Shown here piece after piece: positions 37,101 through 41,593 of a stretch of 64,000 nt of DNA. The notes beneath the pieces were generated by a model. That model was not told the DNA's origin. It searched no databases and was given only the letters and a program-made list of their open reading frames with translations. Within the stretch, counting starts at the first letter, position 1; every line of letters begins with the position of its first letter. Both the position numbers and the translations under genes were made by a program. Source of the stretch: Ypsolopha sequella (Eukaryota > Arthropoda > Insecta > Lepidoptera > Ypsolophidae); the NCBI GenBank assembly GCA_934047225.1, contig OW204004.1:3476401-3540400 (forward strand). Reading direction: 5' to 3'.

Positions 37101-40100
37101 ATTTGTTAAACCTGTTAGACTAGAATAAATTGGCTAGTAAATAAATAAAAAATAAATAAAATTGCATCAGGTAAAAAGAAATGCTTTTGAAACATAGACA
37201 CACTTGTGAAAACACGATTTCAAAATTGCGCCGGAATTACTCTTAAGTACGTAGATAGGACAAGAAATGTTAAGTCCTTAGTGAAAATTTGTGATAAGCA
37301 TATTGTTAACAAATTACAATTTTAATTGACTAAACTTATTCTTATTCTTTATCGTACACAAAAAAAAGGTAAAACAAACTTTGAATATATAAATTTTAGT
37401 ACATCAGCAATATTTAAAAAAATATAAATATAGTATAAATATTCATATATCTTAATACATAATCATAAATAATTATACATAAGTTAGGATTAAATGGATT
37501 TTTTGAATAATGACAAGTCAATGAGTATGGGACAGTTTTTAAAATAAATCGTCAACCATATGTGTATTTAACTGCTAAACTTAACTATAAACATACTAAA
37601 ATACCTTCTAATGGGTATACATATAGATAAACTAAGTTACATAACTTTATATATATGTGGCTACATAGATATTTAAAAAAAAAAATATATATACATATAT
37701 TATATCTTAAAACATAATGATAAATAGTTATACATAAGTTAGGATTAAATGGATTTTTTGAATAATGACAAGTCATTGTCAGTAGTTGAGTCTGGATCTA
37801 ACTGTTCCGTATTCATATTTGAAGGAATCGGCGGTTGTGGACCAGTTCACGCTACATGGTGAAGCTCCTTTCATGCACTGCAATATCCTGTAAATTGACT
37901 GCGACTTTTAAATACTGAACTGATCATACTGAACAACTCTCAAGAAAAATACCGCGCAAAGCTTCAGACAAGAAGATATTCAACGGCAACTTTAACCCGC
38001 GGGAAGAAGGTCTATTTTAGATTGCTGCGTGTGAACAGCTGTTTCACGGACGATCCTGCCTCAAAAACCGCCCGTGTCTCGGTGCGTTAGTGTTTACGTA
38101 TTTTTATTTGAAACGAATTTTTATTTTCTAAACTAATAGTTTGCGCGGAATAGTTTTAAAATAGAATTTTTCTTGGGAATAGTGTTTAAGTATGATCTGA
38201 GAATCTAAAAAGGCCGACTTGGGTGAATCATAAAATGATTTGAAAGTAGGATGGAGTTTTTTCATGCGTGCAAAAGAGACGTCATTAGTAAGAAATCATA
38301 TCATGATTCATCCAAACCAAAGCGGCCTTTTTAGAGGACCTGTAAAATATCTGATTTCATTTAAAGGTAGCAGTCTATTTACACCCGTTACTGTTCTTAT
38401 CTTAGAATCCGGATCTCGTATTTCTAAAGTTGATGACACTGTCTCTTCCATATTCAAGTTCTCCAAAGAAGGGTATGAATTCTACTTAAGTCTACTAATC
38501 CTCAGACTTGGTGGTCTGGCTGAACGTGACCTGGTCGTCCCTAGAGACGGTCACAGAAGACGAGGTACTGGCGGTGGTGGCGAGGAACAAGAAGGGAGCA
38601 TCCGAGCCAGTGTTGCTGAACGATTTAGTCTTCAGGGATGCTGCTCAGCAGACTGGTGAGATCCGAAGACCTTGGTCCATCCCCTTGTCTACCACCGATC
38701 ATACATTTGAGAATTTTAGGTTAAAATGCAGCACTGTGATTGGCCGATTCATGGCATCGTTTAGGGAGATTTTCTTAGTTCAGAAACTTAGTCTTACTCC
38801 TACAGATATTCTATCTCACGAAGTCCATTTGGATATGGTTGTAGTAGTGACGTGTACATATAAGTGCGTTTTATGTGTGTTGTGCACACTAGAAATAAAT
38901 TACTAACTGAATTACTTCTCATTTTAATGGCGAACAATATCGTTAAGAAAAAACCGGCCAAGTGCGAGTCGGACTCGTGCATGAAGGGTTCCGTACCATT
39001 ATATATAAAAACGGCACAAAAAACCTGTCTGTTAGTATTTTTTGTTATAGCGGCAACAGAAATACATCATCTATGAAAATTTCAACTGTCTAACTATCAC
39101 GGTTCATGAGATACAGCCTGGTGACAGGCGGACTGATGGACAGACAGACGGACAGACAGACGGACAGACAGACGGACAGACAGACGGACAGACAGACGGA
39201 CAGACAGACGAACAGATAGACGGACAGCGGAGTCTTAGTAATAGGGTCCCATTCGTTACCCTTTGGGTACGGAATCCTAAAAATGTGTGTGCACGCACTA
39301 ATACAATCATAGCAAAACGGACTTTGTGAGATAGAATAACACAGTGGTACACTGTGGGAAAGTGACAATATGGCCGAAAATGAGTTATCCGCTGTGTCCT
39401 TTTATCCACTGGAGGGTGACTTTATTGTGTGGACTTCCCTCTTCGAGTTGATTTAGACAATGTAGTACTGTGGTATGAGCCCAGAGTTTACAGTAGTCTT
39501 GCTTAGGGCTCGTAGTACCGCCGTGATATCAATAAGTATGGGTTCAAGCCCTTTCTGAGATTTATTTATCCCAGAGAATTGTTTTTAAAATGATGTTCCA
39601 TCTTGTATTGCACTATAAAATATTAGGAGTTTCCAAAGCAATGGATTTCGCAATAAATCATATTATACCTTTATAGAATTAAAAGAAACTTGAGGATAAT
39701 TCATGATTTATATAAGAACGGCTCACCTCATCACGTGTTATGATCGGGAAAGACGACCAGTTTCAGCAGATTTAGACTGCCTTCATCTGGGCGTGTGAGG
39801 CGTAACGTCGTCGCGTAAACTTCTTCACTCGCCCAGATGAAGGCAGTCTAAATCTGCTGAAACTGGTCGGCTATCCCGATCATAAGACTTATTGAGGTGA
39901 GCCGTTTATATATAAATCATATTATACCTATTGTAATGTTTGATGATGTCCATCTCACAGAAGGCACGACCAGGGCCGTAACCAAGTTCCCGGCAGCAGC
40001 CGCCCTGGCAGCGTTAGCAGCCATCCTCACTGCCGCCGGCGCCATAGTTATACTAGCTTTACGCAAGTAAGGTTTTTTTTTTTTTTATTCCATAGACAAT

Positions 40101-41593
40101 GTCTTCGATGAGCTTTAATTTAAACTTTTGCTTTAAACGGCCGCTTTTGGCTTAAGTTACAAAAACTTTACTAGTTACAAAAAGACGTTGTTTCTGAAAA
40201 CTTTGCTTTGTAAAAATTCTTAGTTCATTGTTATTTTTAGGCATTTAAATTCCATTTTGTTCTGTTTCCCAGGAGAAACGACCAAAACTCGAGCAGTAAG
40301 CGTCCGTCCCAAAGTGTTGTCCAAGTGGACGCTCAAGGCAGAAGGTACCTCATTGCGTACCCGGCGCCAGCTGACAAATTAGATCCAAAGCCTGATATAC
40401 TGAATCCTAAGTCTGGTGAGTAACGATTTATTTTGTATATATACGGGCATTGTCGGCATTGGCTGAGCATTATCGGCTTTGGCCGGGTATAGTCAGGAAC
40501 ATAATACAAATTATTGTTTGATTAGGTTGGTCGGTGGTCGTGACCTTAATGTGTAGAAAAAAGAGGCTGCGATAATAAGTTAGTCCGAAATTGAAATTCA
40601 GCCCTAAGCAATGCTGACAGTGCCCCAATAAGTAACAGACATTGCCATAGTAACATACAGATACATTTCAGAGAATTGGTTGTACAAAGAGCGTGGATTT
40701 CTCAAATAACATTTTAATACTTTTATTACTATTCTACCTATATTTCAACGCGCCTTCTGGATTTTAATGTTATGTAGTTGATTTCTAATGACATCGTTAA
40801 TAGACAAAATTAATTAGTTTGCACATATAAGTAAACTAAAAGTATCTATAAAAATAGTAGTTAGATTTTCGTTCCCTGAAAACCCGAAAACTATACATAA
40901 TACTTGTCAATACGAACAACTTTTACCATGAAGTCGCGAAAAAAGTAATCAGCTACTCCATAGAAAATTAAATACAAGTGTAAATAGGCTCCTCCGTTTA
41001 AGTGATACCACTTATTTTACCGATCATACTGAATCGCTTTTCCCAAGAAAAATACCCGTGCAAACCATTAGTTTGGTAAATATTTGAGTTCCAAACAAGA
41101 ATGCGTGAACCGTAACGCACCGAGATACGAGCGTTTTTTGAGGCAGCATCGTCCGTGAAACAGCTGTTCAGGCGCATCGTTCTAAAAGAGACCTACCTCC
41201 TGCGAGATAAAGTTGCAGTTGAATATCTTCTCTGAAGATTTGCGCGGGTATTTTCTTGATACCTTGGTATTTTCTTGATGACACCCCTTGGTGTTCAATA
41301 TGATCAGAAGGGTATGTGGATATATTTAAAGGGCAGTCTATTTACACCTGTATATATGTACAATAGTTAAATTTGTTCGTATAGACAAGTAACAATCTCT
41401 TGTGTTCGGCTATTGAGAGACTATAATCCAGACAGTATATGCTGTTATATGTAACCTCCTCAATTCTCCAGCAGATTCGGACCCTCCTCGTGTGGTGCTG
41501 GAGTCCACTGACAGCAAGACCTATAGCATCAGGGAGGTGAAGCCTCTGTCGGAGTTCTCACAGTACAGCCCTCCACCGCCGGCTGAGGATATT
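6967..41593 (+). CDS. Sidestep-family Ig/FN3 transmembrane adhesion protein, 11 exons visible, both ends incomplete
   Basis: Joining 6967-7112, 7902-8049, 8385-8515, 9783-9942, 13248-13409, 19375-19509, 31818-31991, 38506-38655, 39961-40066, 40273-40415 and 41475-41593 gives one frame of about 524 residues. Every junction is AG/GT and phase-consistent, which is strong evidence that the model is real. Order: Ig3, Ig4, Ig5, an FN3-like module, a transmembrane helix and a proline-rich tail. Motifs GSRPPAQITW, LNPNDIKEGDDVYFEC and SFYWQFNNSGES match what I know of insect Side proteins, often labelled hemicentin- or nephrin-like. In Drosophila, Side proteins are cell-surface ligands of Beaten-path receptors and guide axons and synapse choice. 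Sequons NDT, NMS, NNS, NCT, NST and NVT all fall before the membrane helix. Signal peptide, Ig1 and Ig2 are not in the window. Which Side paralogue this is cannot be told here. Confidence 0.9.
7610..7890. other. AT-rich intronic stretch, possible LINE 3' tail
   Basis: An AATAAAATAAAAATAAA-rich tract is followed by a moderately GC segment ending AGGAGATGGGCAGGTCTCCATGATC, just before the acceptor at 7901. It resembles the 3' end of a retroelement but I cannot name it. Intron positions 7113-7610 hold nothing recognisable. Confidence 0.25.
7902..8049 (+). CDS. Sidestep-family gene, exon encoding second half of Ig3
   Basis: The acceptor is TTTGTTACCAG and the donor T|GTAAGT; 148 nt, phase 0 in and 1 out. 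The peptide carries SSVSRLTMLPQPEDDGAMM, the closing cysteine in MMRCRADNP, and ALEDSF, corresponding to the usual Side sequence C-R-A-x-N-P followed by ALED. It contains one NDT sequon. The same strand reads open for a few dozen bases upstream of the acceptor, but phase and the splice site fix the start. Confidence 0.9.
8385..8515 (+). CDS. Sidestep-family gene, exon encoding first half of Ig4
   Basis: The acceptor is CCCGGAGTCAG and the donor AAC|GTGAGT; 131 nt, phase 1 in and 0 out. The peptide includes RPVLAMSLGSTLNPNDIKEG and DDVYFECNIRANP, then ISWYHN. This is among the most conserved stretches in the Side family and the main basis of the assignment. It supplies the first cysteine and the tryptophan of Ig4. 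Confidence 0.93.
8800..9005. repeat. Single arm of the 3879-4262 palindromic MITE family
   Basis: It shares GATTAATTAGAAAAAGGCGG, TTTTTCACAATCCGGCTGC and AAACCGCTCTTAA with the other copies. Only one arm is present. A further copy lies at about 16970-17146. Confidence 0.6.
9006..9782. other. Intronic DNA without recognised features
   Basis: Several 60-66-codon open frames occur but none resembles a known domain or has splice support. The acceptor for the second Ig4 exon ends this stretch. Confidence 0.4.
9783..9942 (+). CDS. Sidestep-family gene, exon encoding second half of Ig4
   Basis: The acceptor is TTCACCATCCAG and the donor T|GTGAGT; 160 nt, phase 0 in and 1 out. The peptide has SLVLQKVTRRDGGLYSCRAA followed by NQMGESSSQ. 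The D-x-G-x-Y-x-C signature closes Ig4. One NMS sequon is present. Confidence 0.93.
9943..10941. other. Intronic DNA, no recognised gene
   Basis: AT-rich with a poly-T and poly-A stretch near 10610-10670. Nothing beyond simple sequence is recognised. Confidence 0.4.
10942..11293 (+). repeat. Dispersed hairpin repeat, copy 3, hairpin deleted
   Basis: Same family as 5193-5587. The central stem-loop is missing, since CAATAAATCACTCG joins directly to TAATTTATTCC, as expected from deletion between the hairpin arms. Confidence 0.75.
11648..11770. repeat. Fragment of the GGGTTCCGTA dispersed repeat
   Basis: TTTTTAGGGTTCCGTATC is followed by CCGTCTGTCTGTCTGTC, the same pair of landmarks found in other copies in this window. 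This repeat type is abundant in butterfly and moth DNA. Confidence 0.55.
12652..12864 (-). mobile_element. C-terminal remnant of an RTE-like LINE
   Basis: The minus strand encodes ISKLKWQWTGHICRRRDNHW, then GRKALEWRPSTAK and VGRPRARWTDDL. This is the tail that follows the reverse transcriptase in insect RTE-like elements. A related fragment is at 45898-46247. A short hairpin (about 12869-12911) lies just beyond. Confidence 0.7.
12997..13203 (-). mobile_element. C-terminal remnant of a LINE with CCHC-type finger
   Basis: The minus strand reads YTDSPLCRGCLLEDESVEHV then LLHCSATEDIRRKAG and ends in WLG before a stop at 12999-12997. C-x2-C-x8-H-x4-C is the zinc-finger-like end of many Jockey, R1 and I-type LINE polymerases. 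It lies immediately upstream of the Ig5 exon acceptor. Confidence 0.65.
13248..13409 (+). CDS. Sidestep-family gene, exon encoding first half of Ig5
   Basis: The acceptor is TTATTTCTCCCCAG and the donor G|GTAAGA; 162 nt, phase 1 in and 1 out. The peptide has APVCAHPTPLLIGARLDEPL, RVKCTVNADP and DVSFYWQFNNSGESF. W-x-FNNSGE is typical of the fifth Side Ig domain. A LINE fragment ends about 45 bp before the acceptor and an RTE-like fragment starts just after the donor, so the exon is tightly hemmed in by mobile DNA. Confidence 0.93.
13425..13865 (+). mobile_element. 3' end of an RTE-like LINE (sense)
   Basis: A short open segment encodes GQFFQDDRRKWQSLGKANVQ followed by QWTN and a stop, then a (GATG)n tail near 13775-13800. 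Reverse-complement relatives are at 23119-23463 and 42904-43203. The relationship to the 46-kb fragment is visible in the shared VQQWTN end. Confidence 0.65.
13866..15803. other. Intronic DNA, no recognised gene
   Basis: An open frame of 102 codons (13999-14307, plus) and one of 99 codons (15133-15432, minus) have no recognisable domain. TTGACTTGACTTGAC at about 13895 probably ends the preceding LINE fragment. Confidence 0.35.
15800..15880. repeat. Fragment of the GGGTTCCGTA dispersed repeat
   Basis: AAACCGGCCAAGTGCGAGTC and GAAGGGTTCCGTACCATT match the start of the fuller copy at 38948-39287. Confidence 0.65.
16970..17400. repeat. MITE arm followed by GGGTTCCGTA-family remnant
   Basis: 16970-17146 is a single arm of the 3879-4262 family (AAACCGCTCTTAA end). 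From about 17165 the sequence is a diverged GGGTTCCGTA-family copy with (CAGA)n near 17316-17342 and a closing GGGGTACAGAACCCTAA. Confidence 0.5.
17400..18618. other. Intronic DNA without recognised features
   Basis: Contains short open frames only. The GC-richer part at 18225-18420 has partial inverted symmetry but no identifiable product. Confidence 0.35.
18619..18708. repeat. 90-bp hairpin
   Basis: TTTATAGCACAAGTGCGGAA at the left is mirrored by CGCACAGTGTGCTATAAA at the right, with TTTACGCACGC and GCGTGCGTAAA forming the inner stem. The loop is only a few bases. It resembles a small fold-back MITE. Confidence 0.7.
18709..19374. other. AT-rich end of the intron before the Ig5 second-half exon
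   Basis: No repeat family is recognised except AT-rich simple sequence. The stretch 19020-19080 echoes 3295-3345 in reverse orientation (TTAGTCTTGCTAAGAAGAA and its complement), a weak dispersed repeat. Confidence 0.35.
19375..19509 (+). CDS. Sidestep-family gene, exon encoding second half of Ig5 (parent of the tandem array)
   Basis: The acceptor is TTATTCCCCAG and the donor G|GTAAGT; 135 nt, phase 1 in and 1 out. The peptide has SERDYGALLCRATNTVGEQK followed by RPCVFQIVPA. The cysteine closes Ig5, and the D-Y-G-x-L-L-C plus N-x-V-G-E pattern is family-typical. A cryptic GTGAGT lies inside the exon. Only this copy keeps the full frame; the 11 copies that follow are degenerate. Confidence 0.93.
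19510..21199 (+). repeat. Tandem array of 11 degenerate copies of the Ig5 second-half exon
   Basis: Donor-like GTAAGT/GTAAAT motifs recur at 19510, 19658, 19806, 19958, 20110, 20265, 20413, 20561, 20713, 20865, 21017 and 21169, giving periods of 148, 152 or 155 bp. Each unit aligns with the exon at 19375-19509 from its acceptor (CATCCAG) through GAACAGAAGAGG to GTGCCGGCTG|GTAAGT. Copies have lost about 14 or 10 nt around the codons for the conserved ALLC, so the copied exon would be 121 or 125 nt and out of frame. The putative intron between copies is only 27 nt. Variants follow an A A B B A' A A B B C C order by period and by the CAATGAGAC or CATTGGCAC signature. Copies are very similar, so the expansion is recent. 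Confidence 0.92.
21198..22008. mobile_element. Probable insertion interrupting the end of the exon-derived array
   Basis: The first 75 bp (AAAGTAAAAGTTGTTCTATA...) match one arm of the palindrome at 59949-60204. At 22009 sequence related to the array resumes (CAGCTGGTAAATGAC...CTTATCCAGTGTC). Between them a motif like GATGAAGTCAATAC or GAAATCGATAC recurs on both strands. No transposase is seen. Confidence 0.4.
22184..22308. repeat. 125-bp MITE with TCTAAAAAGGCC termini
   Basis: It starts TCTAAAAAGGCCGACTTGGG and ends with the near reverse complement GGCCTTTTTGGAGGA. A second copy is at 38204-38338. Central GTGCAAAAGAGAC is shared. Confidence 0.7.
22309..23118. other. Intronic DNA including a dispersed repeat at 22685-22980
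   Basis: 22685-22980 matches 57818-58095 over most of its length, with shared GGCTGTTTAGAAATGTGTCC and AATCACACATCACAATCAGT. The family is unnamed. The rest has no recognised feature. Confidence 0.5.
23119..23463 (-). mobile_element. 3' end of an RTE-like LINE (antisense)
   Basis: It is the reverse complement of 13425-13790 with good similarity throughout, including CCATCCATCCATCAGCC, TGGACATAAGCCTTTCCAG and CTCCCCCGAATTACTT. Confidence 0.7.
23464..24454. other. Intronic DNA, no recognised gene
   Basis: The stretch 23760-23980 is somewhat GC-rich with open minus-strand frames of 60-86 codons, none recognisable. The rest is AT-rich. Confidence 0.35.
24447..24721. mobile_element. hAT-like MITE, 259 bp, with 8-bp target duplication
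   Basis: Element 24455-24713 begins CAGTGGCGTGCAT and ends ATGCACGCCACTG. The inverted arms extend about 75 bp with mismatches. Flanks are CGTGTATC on the left and CGTGTATG on the right, an 8-bp duplication with one mismatch. An 8-bp duplication and CAGTGGCG ends are typical of hAT elements. Confidence 0.8.
24722..25855. other. Intronic DNA, no recognised gene
   Basis: AT-rich. An 81-codon open frame at 25363-25608 is not recognised and has no splice or start context. Confidence 0.35.
25856..25980. repeat. Head-to-head pair of tRNA-like SINE heads (palindrome)
   Basis: On the plus strand, GTAGCGCAGTATTTAATCGC resembles a tRNA D-arm region with an A box. On the minus strand, GTAGCACAGTGGTTAATCGA followed by GCCACTAGTTCAATCACTAG carries both A-box and B-box-like sequence. 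The two halves are inverted relative to each other around about 25920. Neither half can be a functional tRNA as it stands, since no acceptor stem is seen. Confidence 0.5.
25974..26209. repeat. MITE with 60-bp inverted termini, diverged copy
   Basis: The ends carry TGTCTTTAGTTGCCAACTGG and CATCAAAAACATAGATATAC, mirrored at the right end. Near-identical younger copies are at 31143-31378 and 54191-54427 in the opposite orientation. Confidence 0.7.
26214..26340. repeat. Small palindromic MITE
   Basis: GGCGATTCTGGCAAGTTCGC at the left is mirrored by CACTTGCCAGAATCGCC at the right across about 120 bp. No second copy was noticed. Confidence 0.6.
26445..26660 (+). repeat. Dispersed repeat shared with 49018-49217
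   Basis: AGCGTTTTTCCTTATGTCAA, ATTGATTGCTACGAAACACA and CACCATCTGGAGGAAA match 49018-49217 in reverse complement. Frames in either copy are not conserved. Confidence 0.65.
26661..27359. other. Intronic DNA with a LINE fragment at 27040-27190
   Basis: 27040-27190 (minus) resembles part of the LINE remnant at 4925-5190 (AGTCATACAAGCTCTGCTAT, CACTTGCGCACCATA). The rest is AT-rich. Confidence 0.4.
27359..27550 (-). mobile_element. Probable 3' end of a retroelement ORF with trinucleotide tail
   Basis: The minus strand encodes RLSLAIQRGNVASILGTLPQ followed by GSDLDQIFSL and a stop, then a short 3' region ending in (ATT)n at 27359-27379. The peptide looks like a polymerase C-terminus but I cannot name the family with confidence. 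Confidence 0.45.
27625..28420. repeat. Three consecutive diverged palindromes
   Basis: Unit 1 (27625-27878) has 103-bp arms around a 48-bp loop. Unit 2 (about 27969-28166) and unit 3 (about 28216-28401) are shorter and more diverged. Each is bounded by AAATTCATACTG on the left and CAGTATGAATTTGG on the right. The same central motif, TGATCAGTATC or its complement, is seen in units 1 and 2. No coding capacity is seen. Confidence 0.8.
28421..31142. other. Large intronic stretch, no recognised gene
   Basis: 28860-29060 is GC-richer and rich in GTGTGAC-like words and could be the 5' region of an unidentified retroelement. Short open frames (up to 82 codons) have no recognisable domain. Tandem ACATACCAGT occurs at about 30090-30115. 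Confidence 0.3.
31143..31378. repeat. MITE with 60-bp inverted termini
   Basis: It is nearly identical to 54191-54427, and both lie in the same orientation. Termini read GCCCCCCTATTCTGTATC and ACACAATAGGCCCGC. The 25974-26209 copy is older. Confidence 0.8.
31438..31735. repeat. 22-bp minisatellite organised in 66-bp triplets
   Basis: Three related 22-mers alternate: ATTGCCTTTGGGGCCTAATG, ATCACCTACGGGGTCTAATC and ATTGCCCTCGGGGCCTAATG (first 20 bases of each). About 13 units are present. The array ends about 80 bp before the acceptor of the FN3 exon at 31818. Confidence 0.9.
31818..31991 (+). CDS. Sidestep-family gene, exon encoding first half of the FN3-like module
   Basis: The acceptor is TATGTCCAACCAG and the donor G|GTGAGT; 174 nt, phase 1 in and 1 out. 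The peptide has RPSPPRNCTASRVLRAN, LSVRCVAGYDGGLTQHFTLE and VMVNSTAGLH. The C-x(n)-RCxxGxDGG pattern with a following hydrophobic strand fits the membrane-proximal FN3-like region of Side proteins. Sequons NCT and NST are present. A 22-bp minisatellite ends about 80 bp upstream. Confidence 0.9.
32253..32922. repeat. Older dispersed repeat carrying a TTAA insertion
   Basis: 32253-32319 and 32804-32922 together match the contiguous copy at 44483-44659. The interruption is the element at 32320-32799, bounded by TTAA on both sides. Confidence 0.8.
32316..32803. mobile_element. piggyBac-like MITE, 480 bp, flanked by TTAA
   Basis: The left end is TTAAGGCGAATGGATACGCC; the right end reverse-complemented is TTAAGGCGTATGACCACGC. 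The empty site (GTTAACATAACGCC) is at 44547-44550. TTAA duplication is diagnostic of the piggyBac superfamily, though Kolobok also uses TTAA. No transposase is seen. Confidence 0.8.
32919..33085. mobile_element. Second, truncated inverted copy of the same TTAA element
   Basis: TTAAGGCGATTACCGTCGCC begins at the next TTAA of the host repeat. It continues as a diverged reverse complement of about 32626-32799 (AAAATAATACTTTTCACATG and its complement). Its far end is not recognised. Confidence 0.6.
33086..34004. other. Intronic DNA, no recognised gene
   Basis: A small palindrome (CATAGACTTAGGATCCAGTA...CTAAGTCTATG) lies at about 33884-33919. An 80-codon minus frame at 33280-33522 is not recognised. 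Confidence 0.4.
34005..36055 (-). mobile_element. Jockey/CR1-type LINE, 5'-truncated with a frameshift
   Basis: The insertion runs right to left. The 3' end at 34005-34030 is an (AAAT)n tail, and the 5' truncation is near 36055, where the frame hits a stop. The reverse transcriptase is nearly intact: DGVHPLLISRC, YKDFSKAFDKINHETLLRKL, SSGVPQGSHLGPLLFILYIN and the catalytic LLYADDTK box. No endonuclease half is present. Confidence 0.9.
34251..36039 (-). pseudogene. Reverse transcriptase pseudogene of the Jockey/CR1-type LINE
   Basis: One frame runs from about 36039 (after an in-frame stop) through the reverse transcriptase and shifts near 34480, where KDTK is followed by out-of-family residues. 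The true C-terminus continues in a neighbouring frame (ITSLERRRDFIDIIFLYKIL ... SRKKELFSLSINRTSYGQNR) to a stop near 34183. Thumb-region motif YVRSRLEYASTVW is present. With the N-terminal endonuclease missing and a frameshift present, it cannot be autonomous. Confidence 0.85.
36056..37915. other. Intronic DNA, AT-rich, no recognised gene
   Basis: Two near-identical 60-bp segments occur at about 37430-37540 and 37690-37775 (CATAAGTTAGGATTAAATGG), a local direct duplication. A poly-T tract is at 36941-36957. Confidence 0.4.
37916..38095. repeat. One arm of the 40978-41351 MITE family
   Basis: GATCATACTGAACAACTCTC, GAACAGCTGTTTCACGGACG and GTCTCGGTGCGTTA match the right arm at 41123-41310 in reverse complement. 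Confidence 0.6.
38204..38338. repeat. MITE with TCTAAAAAGGCC termini, copy 2
   Basis: Same family as 22184-22308. The arms include TGAATCATAA and TGATTCATCC. It lies about 170 bp before the acceptor of the second FN3 exon. Confidence 0.7.
38506..38655 (+). CDS. Sidestep-family gene, exon encoding second half of the FN3-like module
   Basis: The acceptor is CTACTAATCCTCAG and the donor G|GTGAGA; 150 nt, phase 1 in and 1 out. The peptide has LVVWLNVTWSSLETVTEDEV, LAVVARNKKGASEPVLLN and DAAQQT. A strand pattern ending in A-R-N-K-K-G-x-S is typical of the last FN3 strands. The other two frames are also open here but give no family match. Confidence 0.88.
38948..39287. repeat. GGGTTCCGTA dispersed repeat with a GACA microsatellite
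   Basis: It begins AAACCGGCCAAGTGCGAGTC, contains GAAGGGTTCCGTACC and GAGATACAGCCTGGTGACAG, and ends TTTGGGTACGGAATCCTAA. A (GACAGACAGACG)n expansion occupies about 39137-39222. Partial relatives are at 11648, 15800, 17165, 50636, 52668, 53925 and 57283. It is non-coding. Confidence 0.75.
39703..39920. repeat. Palindrome with 90-bp arms next to the transmembrane exon
   Basis: Arms 39703-39793 and 39830-39920 are near-perfect reverse complements (for example CAGTTTCAGCAGATTTAGAC and its complement) around a 36-bp loop. TAAATCATATTATACCT occurs on both sides (about 39654 and 39914). The right arm ends 40 bp before the acceptor of the transmembrane exon. Confidence 0.85.
39961..40066 (+). CDS. 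Sidestep-family gene, exon encoding the transmembrane helix
   Basis: The acceptor is GTCCATCTCACAG and the donor AA|GTAAGG; 106 nt, phase 1 in and 2 out. After TTRAVTKFP comes a stretch of 24 mostly Ala, Leu and Ile residues (AAAALAALAAILTAAGAIVI is its core) ending in LALRK. This is a single-pass helix with a basic stop-transfer end. It is unusually alanine-rich. A large palindrome ends 40 bp upstream of the acceptor. Confidence 0.88.
40273..40415 (+). CDS. Sidestep-family gene, cytoplasmic tail exon 1
   Basis: The acceptor is TCTGTTTCCCAG and the donor G|GTGAGT; 143 nt, phase 2 in and 1 out. It begins by completing a lysine codon and continues RNDQNSSSKRPSQSVVQVDA, then RYLIAYPAPADKLDPKPD. 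It has no cysteines and is rich in Ser, Pro and charged residues, as expected for an intracellular tail. Confidence 0.85.
40978..41351. repeat. MITE with GTGTAAATAG termini, full copy
   Basis: The left end is GTGTAAATAGGCTCC and the right end GGCAGTCTATTTACACC. Inner arms include TCCCAAGAAAAATACCCG and its complement. One arm recurs at 37916-38095, and the terminal motif alone at about 38365. It lies in the intron before tail exon 2. Confidence 0.7.
41475..41593 (+). CDS. Sidestep-family gene, cytoplasmic tail exon 2
   Basis: The acceptor is a tandem NAGNAG (CTCCAGCAG), so the exon may start at 41472 or 41475; both keep the frame. The donor is ATT|GTGAGT, phase 0. The peptide has RVVLESTDSKTYSIREVKPL and SQYSPPPPAEDI. 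The PPPP run could bind SH3, WW or EVH1 domains (inference). If the donor is not used, translation ends two codons later at TGA 41598-41600. Confidence 0.82.

Noticed and set aside
38240..38906. Overlapping 139- and 132-codon frames at the second FN3 exon
   Set aside because: Only the part of the second frame between 38506 and 38655 is the real exon; the rest is intron read-through or a shadow.
39090..39409. Cysteine/serine/valine-rich repetitive proteins on the minus strand
   Set aside because: They are translations of the GACA microsatellite in a dispersed repeat.
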